Below, piece after piece: positions 56,172-64,000 of a stretch of DNA of 64,000 nucleotides (the stretch's first letter is position 1; every line of letters starts with the position of its first letter). Source of the stretch: Polyangia bacterium (GTDB lineage: Bacteria; Myxococcota_A; Polyangia; Nannocystales; Nannocystaceae); the NCBI GenBank assembly GCA_030424595.1, contig JAUHWG010000002.1, positions 186,001 to 250,000 on the forward strand, written 5' to 3'. Under the pieces are notes generated by a model, which saw only the letters and a program-made list of their open reading frames with translations, was not told where the DNA came from and made no database searches. The position numbers were made by a program, and so were the translations under genes.

Positions 56172-58520
56172 CTACTCGCCGGTGTACTGCTTGACCTTGA
56201 TCGAGGTCCGGTTGTTCTTCGCCCGGCCCGACGCGGTCAGGTTCACCGCCACCGGGTTGCGATCGCCGTAGCCCTTGGCCGTCACCCGATCGGGGCTGAC
56301 GCCCTGGCCCAAGAGGTAGGTTCGGACGCTCTCAGCGCGGGCGCTGCTGCGCTTGCTCGGGTTACCGCGGTCGTCGGTGTGGACGCCGATCTCGATCTCG
56401 ACGAACTCCGGGTGAGCCCTGAGGAAGACGGCGAGCTCGTCGAGGATCGCGTGGCTCGAGTCGTTGACCTCGTCGCCGTTGTAGCGGATCCCCTTCTTCA
56501 GGTTGATCGAGCGGCTGCTCCCCTTCACGTTGGGGGTCTCGACCGGCGTCGCCCGCGTGAGGACAGCCTTGACCGGGACCATGTCGTCGCCGGCGAGGAC
56601 GGTGAAGCTCACCCGCGCGTCCTCAAAGCCCTCGGCCCTGGCGATGCCTGAGTAGTCTCCGGCGGGCAGCTCGATGCGGATGAGCCCGTCCTCCGTCGAG
56701 GAGAAGGGCTCGTCGATCCCCTGTCCGGTCACCTGGAAGCTGACGAGCACGGGCTGACCCTGCTCGTCGGCGAAGGAGCCGTCCAGGATCCCGTACTCGG
56801 TCGCACCTGCGGCCTCTTCGCCGATCGTGATCGTCAGCGGCGTGTCCTCGTCGGCCCTCACGCTCGCGGTGGCCTCCTGCGTCGCGCCGTTGGCCAGGGT
56901 GACGATGAGCGTGACCTCGCCCTCAGGAAAGCGGAAGCTCGTGAACATCCCGCTCGCGTCGGTGAGCACCGAGGTCGAGGTCAAGCCGGGGAAGGAGACG
57001 ACGGCCCCAGCGATCGGTGATCCTGCGCCGTCGACCACCTCGCCCTGGATTCGACCGTCCGTGACCGCGGGGGGCAGGGAGCTGACGTCGTTCTCGGCGG
57101 CGACCTCCTTGATCACCGGCCTCGGGTCAAAGGACCAGCCGAGGCCGAAGAGGAGCTGCCAGGGCGGAACCGGCGGGCCGTACTCAAAGGCGGGAGAGCG
57201 CATGCCGATGTCGAGGGCAGCGTCGAGGTGGAGCCCGTAGATGATGTTCGCCCGGACGCCGAGCGTGGTCCACAGGCTCGACCGCGGGATCCCCACTGGA
57301 TCCGCGCCCATCTGCCCGAAGAGCTCCTCGTCGCCGAAGGTCGAGACGTCCCAGGCGAGCTCGGCGATCGGATCGATGCCGAATTGCCGCTCCTTGCCGA
57401 GACGGATCGGGAAGTCGACGCCGTAGCGCATCCGCACCCGGCTGTGGTTGACGCCGAGGGCGAAGCGGGTGACCTCGCGGCTGGTCGTGTCGCTGATCTG
57501 GCCGAAGTCGATCACCTTCAGCGAGTTGTCGAGGATCCAGCCGATGTTGGTGGTGAAGCGGAAGGGGAAGGCCTTCGCGGTCAGGTAGCGGAGGTCGAGG
57601 GTGAAGAGGCCGTCGATCGCGAAATTGACCCGCTCCGAGGTCAGCCGCGAGGCGCCGGAGAGGAGGCCGAGCGCCATCTGTCCGCCGAGACCGATCGCGC
57701 CGCCGCGGTAGAAGCGATGCGCCCCCTTGATGCCGAGGTCGATGTCGCCGAGGGCGAAGTTCGTCTCGCTGTCCTGGCGCCCCGGCTGCTCGCGGAGGTT
57801 GCGGTTGGCCTGGCTCGAGATCGAGAGGAAGACCTCGCCCCAGGGGAGGGGGCTGTAGCCGATGTTCACCGTCCCGCGAAAGCGCGAGTTGGTGTCGGTC
57901 CCGTTCGCCATCGAGTCGTAGATGAAGCCGCTGCGGCGGAAGAGATCGGTGTGGAGGCCGAAGCGGATGCTGTGTCGACCGCCGACGTCGGCGAGCGTCG
58001 TGCCGAAGAGGCCCACGCCGCCGCGGACGGTGTTCATGGACGGCTCTCGGCGGCCCTGGATCATCGCCGGATCGCTGTCGCGGTCGCTCTTCCCAGCGCC
58101 GGTGCCTGGACCGGCGTCATCGTCTGCGTCTCCGGAACCGCTCAGAGCGAGGACATCCGCGTCTCCGGAACCTCCGAGACCATCCGCCGATCCGTCTGCC
58201 GATCCGTCTGCCGATCCGTCTGCCGATCCGTCTGCCGATCCGTCGCCACCTCCGTCCGCCTCTGCGTCGACCCCATCCTCGTCGCCGCCGACCGACGCTT
58301 CAAGGCTGATCTGCCCGTCTGCGCTAGCATCCTCCCCGTCCTCCGAGTCCGTCGGTCCCGGAGGTTCGACCGATCCCGAGCGAGCGTCAGGCAACGCCGG
58401 TGGCGCCGCGATCGCGAGCGAAGGAAACATGCCAACGCTGGCGAGGAGGGCGACCCCCCACCAAGGACGCCGACCGCAGCGACGGATGGGGGCTCCTCGA
58501 GCGGTGGGCGATCCAGTCAT
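56172..58520 (-). CDS. outer-membrane barrel with CarboxypepD_reg-like repeats and OmpA domain
   Basis: 782 residues from ATG 58520, with a signal peptide ending AIAAPP. Residues 50-155 are Asp/Gly/Ser low complexity, including DGSA repeats. Then comes a beta-rich barrel-like part (RGGVGLFGTTLADVGGRHSIRFGLHTDLF to GLHLDAALDIGMRS), two carboxypeptidase-regulatory-like sandwiches (IQGEVVDGAGSPIAGAVVSF) and an OmpA peptidoglycan-binding domain at the C-terminus (IGVHTDDRGNPSKRSSARAE, GYGDRNPVAVN). It probably ties the outer membrane to the cell wall. Confidence 0.87.
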   Translation of the reverse strand: MTGSPTARGAPIRRCGRRPWWGVALLASVGMFPSLAIAAPPALPDARSGSVEPPGPTDSEDGEDASADGQISLEASVGGDEDGVDAEADGGGDGSADGSADGSADGSADGSADGLGGSGDADVLALSGSGDADDDAGPGTGAGKSDRDSDPAMIQGRREPSMNTVRGGVGLFGTTLADVGGRHSIRFGLHTDLFRRSGFIYDSMANGTDTNSRFRGTVNIGYSPLPWGEVFLSISSQANRNLREQPGRQDSETNFALGDIDLGIKGAHRFYRGGAIGLGGQMALGLLSGASRLTSERVNFAIDGLFTLDLRYLTAKAFPFRFTTNIGWILDNSLKVIDFGQISDTTSREVTRFALGVNHSRVRMRYGVDFPIRLGKERQFGIDPIAELAWDVSTFGDEELFGQMGADPVGIPRSSLWTTLGVRANIIYGLHLDAALDIGMRSPAFEYGPPVPPWQLLFGLGWSFDPRPVIKEVAAENDVSSLPPAVTDGRIQGEVVDGAGSPIAGAVVSFPGLTSTSVLTDASGMFTSFRFPEGEVTLIVTLANGATQEATASVRADEDTPLTITIGEEAAGATEYGILDGSFADEQGQPVLVSFQVTGQGIDEPFSSTEDGLIRIELPAGDYSGIARAEGFEDARVSFTVLAGDDMVPVKAVLTRATPVETPNVKGSSRSINLKKGIRYNGDEVNDSSHAILDELAVFLRAHPEFVEIEIGVHTDDRGNPSKRSSARAESVRTYLLGQGVSPDRVTAKGYGDRNPVAVNLTASGRAKNNRTSIKVKQYTGE
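58189..58248. repeat. 12-bp tandem repeat encoding DGSA
   Basis: GATCCGTCTGCC repeats four times exactly (58189, 58201, 58213, 58225) with a partial fifth, within the acidic stretch of the OmpA-like protein (minus strand). Confidence 0.92.
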
Positions 58521-58683
58521 CTCCAGCGAGCGTCCACCGAAGGGCAGGGGGCTGTCAAACCTCTGGAGAAGCCGGACGCGCGCGGATGCGCAGGCCCGGG
58601 CTGCGACGGATGGCTGGGCTCGGGACAAACGGCGCGCCACGCCGATCCTCGGCTCGATATCCGGGACAACCCCGACCTGCGAG

Positions 58684-58717
58684 TTCTAGGGCACAGGCTC
58701 GAGCCTGTGCTCTAGAA
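58684..58717. terminator. 34-bp near-perfect palindrome
   Basis: 58684-58717 is self-complementary apart from one base pair (centre GGCTCGAGCC, ends TTCTAG/CTAGAA). It lies in the 290-bp space downstream of the receiver-Hpt gene and upstream of the OmpA-like gene, both minus. It may terminate the former or bind a dimeric protein. The surrounding gap shows no gene. Confidence 0.6.
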
Positions 58718-58810
58718 GGCGCCGCGACTCCGGGCCTTCGCGCAGACTCTGGCCGCTCCGAGGGGCTCGACCAGGGCTGCCAACAGACAGTGGCGATAGT
58801 CCCGGGGCTG

Positions 58811-59614
58811 CTAGCCGCCCGAGGAGCCCAAGCAGCTGGAGACAGCCTCCTCCAGGCGAGGCCTGGCGAGCTCCAGGACCTGGAGACTCTCGATGCAAGC
58901 GGCCGAGTCCTGCTGCGCTGCGCTGCGCTCCATGTCCTCACAGAGCCCAGCGAAGCGCGCTGCGCCGATCTGCGCCGAGGCTCCCCGGAGGGTGTGAGCT
59001 ACACGCCTCGCGTCGTCCCAGCGAGCACCGTCTATCGCGCTGTGCAAGACCCCCATCTGCGTTGAGAGGCAGGCGACATAGAGATCGAGGACGCGGCTGA
59101 GGATCCCAAGCCCCCCGAGCCGCTCGACGATCTGCGGGTCGAGCTCCGGGACTATCTCGGGCTCGGGCACCGGCTCGAGGTCGGGCTGGTCGTCGACCCC
59201 CGCGCCCCCGCCAAACCACCGATCGAGGAGCGCTCCGAGCTGGGCCGCACGAAAAGGTTTTGCCAAGTAGTCGTCCATCCCCGCCGCGAGGCAGCGCGCG
59301 CGCTCCCCGACCATCCCGTGGGCTGTCACCGCGATGACGATCGTTCGTCGGTCCTTCGCCTCGGCCTCGCGGATCCTCTGGGTCGTCTCGTACCCGTCGA
59401 GCACCGGCATCTGGCAGTCCATCAAGACCGCGTCGAAGCGCTGCTTGGTCATTCGAGCGAGCGCCTCATGACCCCCGCTGACCGACTCCGCGACGAGGCC
59501 GAGGCTCTCGAGCTGACTCACCATGATCCGCTTGTTGATCACGTTGTCGTCTACGACGAGGACAGTGCGTCTTGATCCGGGCATCGGCGGGAAGGGGAGG
59601 GGGGGCAAAGCCAC
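58811..59614 (-). CDS. receiver domain - Hpt domain two-component protein
   Basis: 267 residues from GTG 59614 (ATG 59584 is an alternative; GAGGAGG abuts the GTG). Residues 16-135 are a receiver: Asp22-Asp23, phospho-acceptor Asp66 in LMDCQMPVLDG, Thr97, Lys119. A Pro/Glu linker (140-158) leads to an Hpt domain with His207 in RRVAHTLRGASAQIGA. It could carry phosphate from Asp to His and on to another receiver; no histidine kinase or DNA-binding domain is attached, so partners lie elsewhere. Its stop codon lies in a CTGCTAG word of the dispersed repeat type. Confidence 0.9.
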   Translation of the reverse strand: MALPPLPFPPMPGSRRTVLVVDDNVINKRIMVSQLESLGLVAESVSGGHEALARMTKQRFDAVLMDCQMPVLDGYETTQRIREAEAKDRRTIVIAVTAHGMVGERARCLAAGMDDYLAKPFRAAQLGALLDRWFGGGAGVDDQPDLEPVPEPEIVPELDPQIVERLGGLGILSRVLDLYVACLSTQMGVLHSAIDGARWDDARRVAHTLRGASAQIGAARFAGLCEDMERSAAQQDSAACIESLQVLELARPRLEEAVSSCLGSSGG

Positions 59615-59980
59615 CTCCTCGATCGATCATCCACGCAACCAGACTAGCGGCCGTATTGGCGTCGGGCAACCGATCTGGCGAGGCTGAGACAACAAAGACC
59701 TGAGTTTAAGGACAGGCTTGTCGGGGCGCAAGCGAGCCAGCACCCCCGGCTCACTCGAACAGGTTCGCCGCGAACCTTGGCCGGCGACAGGAGGCTGCGA
59801 GAGGTCCGCGGGACTCCCAAGCCGCACGCGCGCTCACGGCGACGACGGACTATGGAGAAGTGGTCGTGTCCTCTCGAATGGACCCCCGGACCTCGTGGGC
59901 GGTCGTGAACGACGATATCGACGCCTCGATCGGGATGATCCCGACCTCGACAGCGCTCCGCCGACCGACGGCGCCCAGAC
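59615..59980. other. intergenic region without a supported gene
   Basis: About 365 bp before repeat copy B. Open frames here are short and Arg/Ser-rich. Minus-strand translation of the repeat junction gives the same SPNAI.IERRCGPAPH words as copy A, which shows shared ancestry of the repeat DNA rather than a gene. Confidence 0.5.
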
Positions 59981-60230
59981 AGACCCACATGCGGGGCAGG
60001 CCCGCACCGCCTCTCGATGACAATCGCGTTCGGAGATCGACTTCGTCGGCAACCATGGGCCAATTTTCATGACTGCCCGTGGCACAGCCCCGTGTGCTCT
60101 CGCGCCGCAATCGTCGGCGCTCGTGGGTTCGACGAAACGCCGCTGTACCGGGCTCTACCGCAGGTTTCGGCGGGGCCGAGAGGGACGAATCGGGCTGGAG
60201 CGCGCAGGACTTTCGCCACGGGCTGCTAGG
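59981..60230. repeat. dispersed intergenic repeat, copy B
   Basis: Inverted relative to copy A (26871-27078). Block 1 is 59981-60037. It is followed by about 50 bp absent from copy A (60038-60087, including CCAATTTTCATGACTGCCCG), then block 2 (60088-60183) and block 3 (60184-60230, ending GGCTGCTAGG). The final CTAG contains the stop codon of the Cys-rich gene (60228-60226), just as in copy A with the dehydrogenase gene. Confidence 0.85.
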
Positions 60231-61959
60231 GCGCGATGCAAAGCCCGCCGAAACAGGCCTCCCCGGGCGGGCAGTCGCCGTTGCCGAGGCACTGGATCCC
60301 GCCTGAGCAGAAGCCGAGCACGCAGAGCTGGCCGACGCCGCAGTCGCTGTTGATCTCGCAGCTCTGCGGGGCGATGCAGGCACCGTCGACGCAGGTCTCG
60401 CCCAGGCCGCAGTCGAGGTCGACAAAGCACTCCGGCGGACCCTCGCACGAGTTCATCACGCAGGTCTGTCCAGGCGCACACTGGGCGTCGACGAAGCACT
60501 CGCCGACGAAGACGCAGGCACCTGCGAGACAGATCGACTTGTCGCCACAGTCGCTGTTGACCACGCACTCCGGCGGCTCCGGCACGCAGCTCCCGCCCTG
60601 GCACACCTCGCCCGGTCCGCAGTCCACGTCGTTCACGCACTCCGGCGGCTCCGGCACGCAGCTCCCGCCCTGGCACACCTCGCCCGGTCCGCAGTCCACG
60701 TCGTCCACGCACTCCGGCGGCTCCGGGATGCATACGCCCGCGTCGCAGACCTCTCCCGGTCCGCAGTCCACGTCGTCCACGCACTCCGGCGGCTCCGGGA
60801 TGCATACGCCCGCGTCGCAGACCTCTCCCGGTCCGCAGTCCACGTCGTCCACGCACATCGGCGGCTGGGGGATGCACAGGCCCTCGATGCACAGCTCACC
60901 CGGTCCGCAGTCCACGTCGTCCACGCACATCGGCGGCTGGGGGATGCACATCCCGGCGATGCACAGCTCGCCCGGCGCACAGTCTCCGTCGCCGACGCAC
61001 ATCATCGGCCCGGGGACGCAGAGCCCACCGTCGCAGATCTCGCCCGGACCGCAGTCGACGTCGAAGATGCACTCGGGGATCCCCATGCAGACGCCGCCGA
61101 CACAGGCCTCGCCCGGCGGACAGTCGATGTCGTCAAAACACTCCGGCGGCCCCGGTACGCACTCGTTGTCGATGCAGGTCTCGCCCGGCGGACAGTCGAA
61201 GTCCTCGAGGCAGACGAAGCCCTCGCACTCGCCGTCGATGCAGAGCTGGTCGAAGCCGCACTGCCAGTCCTCCGTGCAGCCGACCTCGAAGCAGTAGCCG
61301 TCGAAGCACTCCGAGCCCGGCGGGCAGTCACTGTTGTCGAAGCACTCGGGGTTTTGGTCGCAAAAGCCGTCGATGCACTCCCAGCCCGGGCCGCACTCCC
61401 AGTCCTCGTTGCACATGAAGCCGGGGACGCAGATGTTGCCCTCGCAGGAGAAGCCCTCAGGGCAGTCCCAGTTCTCGAGACACTCGAAGTAGCCGATGCA
61501 CTCGCCGTCGATGCAGATCAGCTCGTCGGGGCAGTCCGCGTCATTCTGACAGCCCGAGGGGTAGCAGACGTCATTCTCGCAGTACTCACCGGGACCGCAG
61601 GCGGGGTTACAGCCCCCAGGATCGGCGCTGCAGGTGCCGACGTCTTCACCCTCGGGGATCACACAGGTCTGTCCCGCAGGACAGGAAAGGTCATCGTCGC
61701 AGGACTGCGCTGGGCTGCACTCGTAGTTGAGGCAGCGCTCATCTTCAGCGCAGTCGCTGTCGAAGCTGCACTCGGTATCGACCACCGCACATGCGCCGTC
61801 GACACAGGTTGCCCCTTCACCGCAGTCCTCGTTGACCTGACAGGGTTCAGCGTCGGTCCGACCGCAGCCGAGCGCGATCACCCCGCCGAGCGCGAGCCCT
61901 GTGAGCCAATCGCGGAGATAGTGGCGGAGCGGGTGGATCTTCAGGTCGAACGAGCGCAT
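60226..61959 (-). CDS. Cys-rich 24-residue-repeat lipoprotein
   Basis: 577 residues. ATG 61959 has AAGGA upstream. Lipobox IALGC (Cys32). Nearly the whole mature protein is about 22 repeats of the form C.DD.DCGPGE.C..G.C.P.P, each with about six cysteines. This type of repeat is common in exported proteins of Nannocystis-like myxobacteria and is expected to be fully disulfide-bonded. Function is unknown; adhesion or a rigid stalk fits. Six central repeats are almost identical at DNA level. Confidence 0.85.
   Translation of the reverse strand: MRSFDLKIHPLRHYLRDWLTGLALGGVIALGCGRTDAEPCQVNEDCGEGATCVDGACAVVDTECSFDSDCAEDERCLNYECSPAQSCDDDLSCPAGQTCVIPEGEDVGTCSADPGGCNPACGPGEYCENDVCYPSGCQNDADCPDELICIDGECIGYFECLENWDCPEGFSCEGNICVPGFMCNEDWECGPGWECIDGFCDQNPECFDNSDCPPGSECFDGYCFEVGCTEDWQCGFDQLCIDGECEGFVCLEDFDCPPGETCIDNECVPGPPECFDDIDCPPGEACVGGVCMGIPECIFDVDCGPGEICDGGLCVPGPMMCVGDGDCAPGELCIAGMCIPQPPMCVDDVDCGPGELCIEGLCIPQPPMCVDDVDCGPGEVCDAGVCIPEPPECVDDVDCGPGEVCDAGVCIPEPPECVDDVDCGPGEVCQGGSCVPEPPECVNDVDCGPGEVCQGGSCVPEPPECVVNSDCGDKSICLAGACVFVGECFVDAQCAPGQTCVMNSCEGPPECFVDLDCGLGETCVDGACIAPQSCEINSDCGVGQLCVLGFCSGGIQCLGNGDCPPGEACFGGLCIAP
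60566..60997. repeat. six 72-bp tandem repeats in the Cys-rich gene
   Basis: Units start at 60566, 60638, 60710, 60782, 60854 and 60926. Units 1-2 differ at one or two bases, units 3-4 are identical, and units 5-6 share their first half, which indicates recent pairwise duplication or gene conversion. Confidence 0.93.
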
Positions 61960-62383
61960 AGGTCTATCCTTAAAGGGACGCTGGTGATCCCGACGGCTCT
62001 CGGCGACGATCGTTGAGGAGAGGCCGGCGGCGGGCACAGGCGGCCTCTCACTGTAGCGAGCGCTGCTACGGGCGAGCAAGGGGCATCGCGTGAGATGCGC
62101 GAAAAGGACGGTCGCGCGTCCGTGGGATGAACCGTCCCGCGTGCCGGCCGCGGCGACGGGCGTCGAGGACGCGGCGCGTGCGGCCATCAGACAGCGTTCG
62201 CCGGTCTTGACGCCTGCCGCGGGTGGATGCGCGGAATGTACGGCGAGCGGCCCGTCGATACCCGTCGCCCATGGGGCGGCGCGCGGGCCCTATCGAACAC
62301 TCCGAAGCCTGCAAGGCCTGAGCAGGGGACTTTCGCCGCAGGCTGCTAGGCCAAGACGGGGGACCTGCGGCACACTCGCCCGG
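61960..62383. other. divergent intergenic region with a repeat fragment
   Basis: About 420 bp between the Cys-rich gene (-) and the last gene (+), without a supported gene. At 62320-62350 it holds GAGCAGGGGACTTTCGCC followed by GCAGGCTGCTAGG, matching the right end of copy B. The ribosome-binding site AAGGA of the Cys-rich gene is at 61972-61968. Confidence 0.6.
62320..62350. repeat. dispersed repeat, end fragment (copy C)
   Basis: Thirty-one bases match the last part of copy B (GGACTTTCGCC and GGCTGCTAGG) with a few changes. Only the terminal part is present. Confidence 0.65.
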
Positions 62384-64000
62384 TTGGCGGCGAGGCGAGG
62401 ACTGGGCGCGAGACAAGAGCGACGCTGGGGGGTCCTGGCGGCCGCTGGCCTCATCGCCCTAGGCATCGGCGGCCCCGCGACCGCCGAGCCGCCCAGCGGG
62501 CGCGAGTACAGCGGCCCAGAGGCCTCATGGGTGGCCCCAGACGTTGTTCCGGAGGGGAGAGGAGCCGCTGACGGATCGTCCGCTGCCGCCGCGGCCAAGA
62601 CCGACGAGAGCGCAGGGCAGGGGGCTACGCATGCGGCCGACGATCCTGCTCCCCGAGCGGAGCTGGGAGTCGCGTCGGTCTCGGTCAAGCTCCGGGTCTT
62701 CCGCGGCGGTGATCGCCTGCCAGGCGGCGAGAGGCTCCGACGCAGCCGCGGCGCCGTCGATGGCGAGGCCCACTACACCCTCGCGCGCCCGGCCAAGGCG
62801 GGAGAGACGATCCATCTCCTGAACTTCGCCGAGACCCTCCGCGAGGAGCCCGAGGGGCTCGACACGATCACCCTCTCGACCTACCTCGACGGCCCCTTTG
62901 ACCGCGGGCGCATGGAGGTCGAGGCCGACGCAGGCGTCCAGGCGCTGACCTACAGCCCTGACCGCGAGCTCCTCACCGTCTCCCTGGAGCCCGGGGCGAC
63001 GCGCTTCGTCGTCCGCTACCGGGTGAAGGTCCCGCACCGCTACTGGCCCTTCGGCTGCGCCCGCCGTCGCTGCTCCCTGAGCGGAGCCGTCGCGCCCCTG
63101 CCCGCGACGCCGGCGAAGGGGGGGCGCTATCTCCCCGAGGGCGGCTGGGTGATCGCGCCGGCGCGCTGGAGCGTCGACGACGTCCGCTTCGCCGAGGTCC
63201 CGACCTGGAAGCCCGGAGCCGAGCCGACGCCGGCGGAGGCTGAGGCCCTGCGCGGTCAGGAGATCGTCGTCGCCGACGCGCCGCTGAGCGGCCGCGGCCT
63301 CGCGTCCTACCCCTCGGTCTTCTGGGGGCCGAAGTGGCGACGGACCGCCGAGATCCACAACGGCGTCCGCCTGGAGTTCCTCCACACGCTCTGGCGACCC
63401 CGCGATCATGTGCCGGACGAGCGCCGAGCCCAGCTCTACCGCGACGTCCCCGGACACATCATCGAGGCGCTCAAGGACGCGCTCGACGTCGCCGCCACGA
63501 CCGCGATCGAGCCGCCGCCGGACAGCCGGATGCTCGTCGTCCAGGGGCCGCTGCGCTCGACCTTGGCGGAGGCGCACCCGACCACGCTCCTCATCAGCGA
63601 TCAGATCTTCCAGATCTTCCCGGTCGAGCGCTTCCTGGAGTTCCACTCGGAGATCGTCGCCCGCAGCGGCTTCGACGTCCTCACCCACGCCTTCTTCGCC
63701 GGGCGCCACGAAGCATCGGTCGACCTCTGGCTCCAAGGGGCGCTCGCCATGGCCCTCTTGGATCTCTGGCGGGCCCGTCGTGCGCACCGCGACGAGTTCG
63801 CCAGCGATCTGCTCGGGCGTCTGACCTTCGTCCCCGCCGTGGACAACTTCCTCTACGCGGGCCAGGCCGAGTTCACGGCCGCCTACTTCCGCGGCAGCGA
63901 AGACACCTTCGCGATCCGCAACCATCCTTGGCTCGCCTTCAACGCCCTGCCGACCGGGCGCCGGATCTACGAGAAGCTCCGCGATCTCCTGCCGGCGAGC
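62384..64000 (+). CDS. exported protein of unknown function, 3' end outside the window
   Basis: At least 539 codons open to the right edge. TTG 62384 is the best start: it gives MAARRGLGARQ, a hydrophobic core and cleavage after PATA. CACACT lies 7 nt upstream, and there is no ATG or GTG before the signal. After a 70-residue low-complexity spacer, residues 100-260 are strand-rich (VSVKLRVFRGG, RFVVRYRVKVPHRYWPFG) and 330-539 helical. The order, and SVDLWLQGALAMALLDL in the helical part, recall M1-type metallopeptidases, but no HExxH was found and the usual Glu of that segment is Gly. I therefore do not assign a function. Confidence 0.8.
   Translation, partial: MAARRGLGARQERRWGVLAAAGLIALGIGGPATAEPPSGREYSGPEASWVAPDVVPEGRGAADGSSAAAAAKTDESAGQGATHAADDPAPRAELGVASVSVKLRVFRGGDRLPGGERLRRSRGAVDGEAHYTLARPAKAGETIHLLNFAETLREEPEGLDTITLSTYLDGPFDRGRMEVEADAGVQALTYSPDRELLTVSLEPGATRFVVRYRVKVPHRYWPFGCARRRCSLSGAVAPLPATPAKGGRYLPEGGWVIAPARWSVDDVRFAEVPTWKPGAEPTPAEAEALRGQEIVVADAPLSGRGLASYPSVFWGPKWRRTAEIHNGVRLEFLHTLWRPRDHVPDERRAQLYRDVPGHIIEALKDALDVAATTAIEPPPDSRMLVVQGPLRSTLAEAHPTTLLISDQIFQIFPVERFLEFHSEIVARSGFDVLTHAFFAGRHEASVDLWLQGALAMALLDLWRARRAHRDEFASDLLGRLTFVPAVDNFLYAGQAEFTAAYFRGSEDTFAIRNHPWLAFNALPTGRRIYEKLRDLLPAS

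Noticed and set aside
60566..60997. Regular 72-bp repeats as a possible CRISPR array
   Set aside because: The repeats are contiguous without spacers, in frame, and encode 24-residue Cys-rich units.

Overview
The window is very GC-rich DNA, densely packed with genes on both strands and with many GTG and TTG starts. It most likely comes from a myxobacterium (Myxococcota), and I infer the Nannocystis/Plesiocystis/Enhygromyxa side of the group. The reasons are a complete mevalonate branch, exported proteins rich in Asp/Ser/Thr/Gly repeats, a lipoprotein built from 24-residue C..DxDCGPGExC repeats, several TPR/transglutaminase and kinase proteins, and two carotenoid genes. I saw no rRNA, tRNA, CRISPR array, phage module or insertion sequence.

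Layout. 0-7.7 kb: envelope genes (glutaredoxin-like lipoprotein, DsbD-type reductase, a large lipoprotein with a degenerate aspartyl-protease look, MlaC, TolC) and YgfZ. 8-16.5 kb: one minus-strand operon, fni, mevalonate kinase, mvaD, a phosphomevalonate kinase/HMG-CoA reductase fusion, hpnC, hpnD, hpnE. It links mevalonate chemistry to squalene; HMG-CoA synthase and farnesyl-diphosphate synthase are not in the window. 16.8-22 kb: NTF2-like protein, GluQ, prolyl oligopeptidase, CutA and a nuclease-fold lipoprotein. 22.5-26.8 kb: unknown membrane protein, crtI, crtB, and a DnaJ-C-terminal-domain protein with a membrane tail. 27-33 kb: class III alcohol dehydrogenase, lipoprotein, DprA-like protein, acetyl-CoA synthetase, nuclease-fold lipoprotein. 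33-41 kb: two giant DUF3857/transglutaminase-like proteins, one with an intact triad and one without. 41.5-43 kb: Ser-rich lipoprotein overlapping a ferritin-like gene.

43-49.6 kb is the best candidate for an undescribed system. A divergent AraC regulator faces three tightly linked genes: a 1008-residue aminotransferase/GNAT/pseudo-aminotransferase fusion, a C45-type Ntn acyltransferase/hydrolase, and another class III aminotransferase. 49.6-54 kb: structured and repeated intergenic DNA, two Ig-like lipoproteins, a membrane Ser/Thr kinase with a PspB-like N-terminus, and MiaB. 54.5-64 kb: parvulin lipoprotein, OmpA-like protein, receiver-Hpt protein, Cys-rich repeat lipoprotein, and an exported protein that runs off the right edge.

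Three patterns cut across the window. (1) Five genes have a -10-like hexamer ending exactly 6 nt before the start codon, which suggests leaderless transcription. (2) A dispersed intergenic repeat of about 200 bp with CTAGCAG/CTGCTAG ends occurs twice in full and at least once as a fragment, and its end coincides with the stop codons of neighbouring genes. (3) Short in-frame tandem repeats encode low-complexity stretches in exported proteins. All functional calls are by eye from translated motifs; no database search was run.
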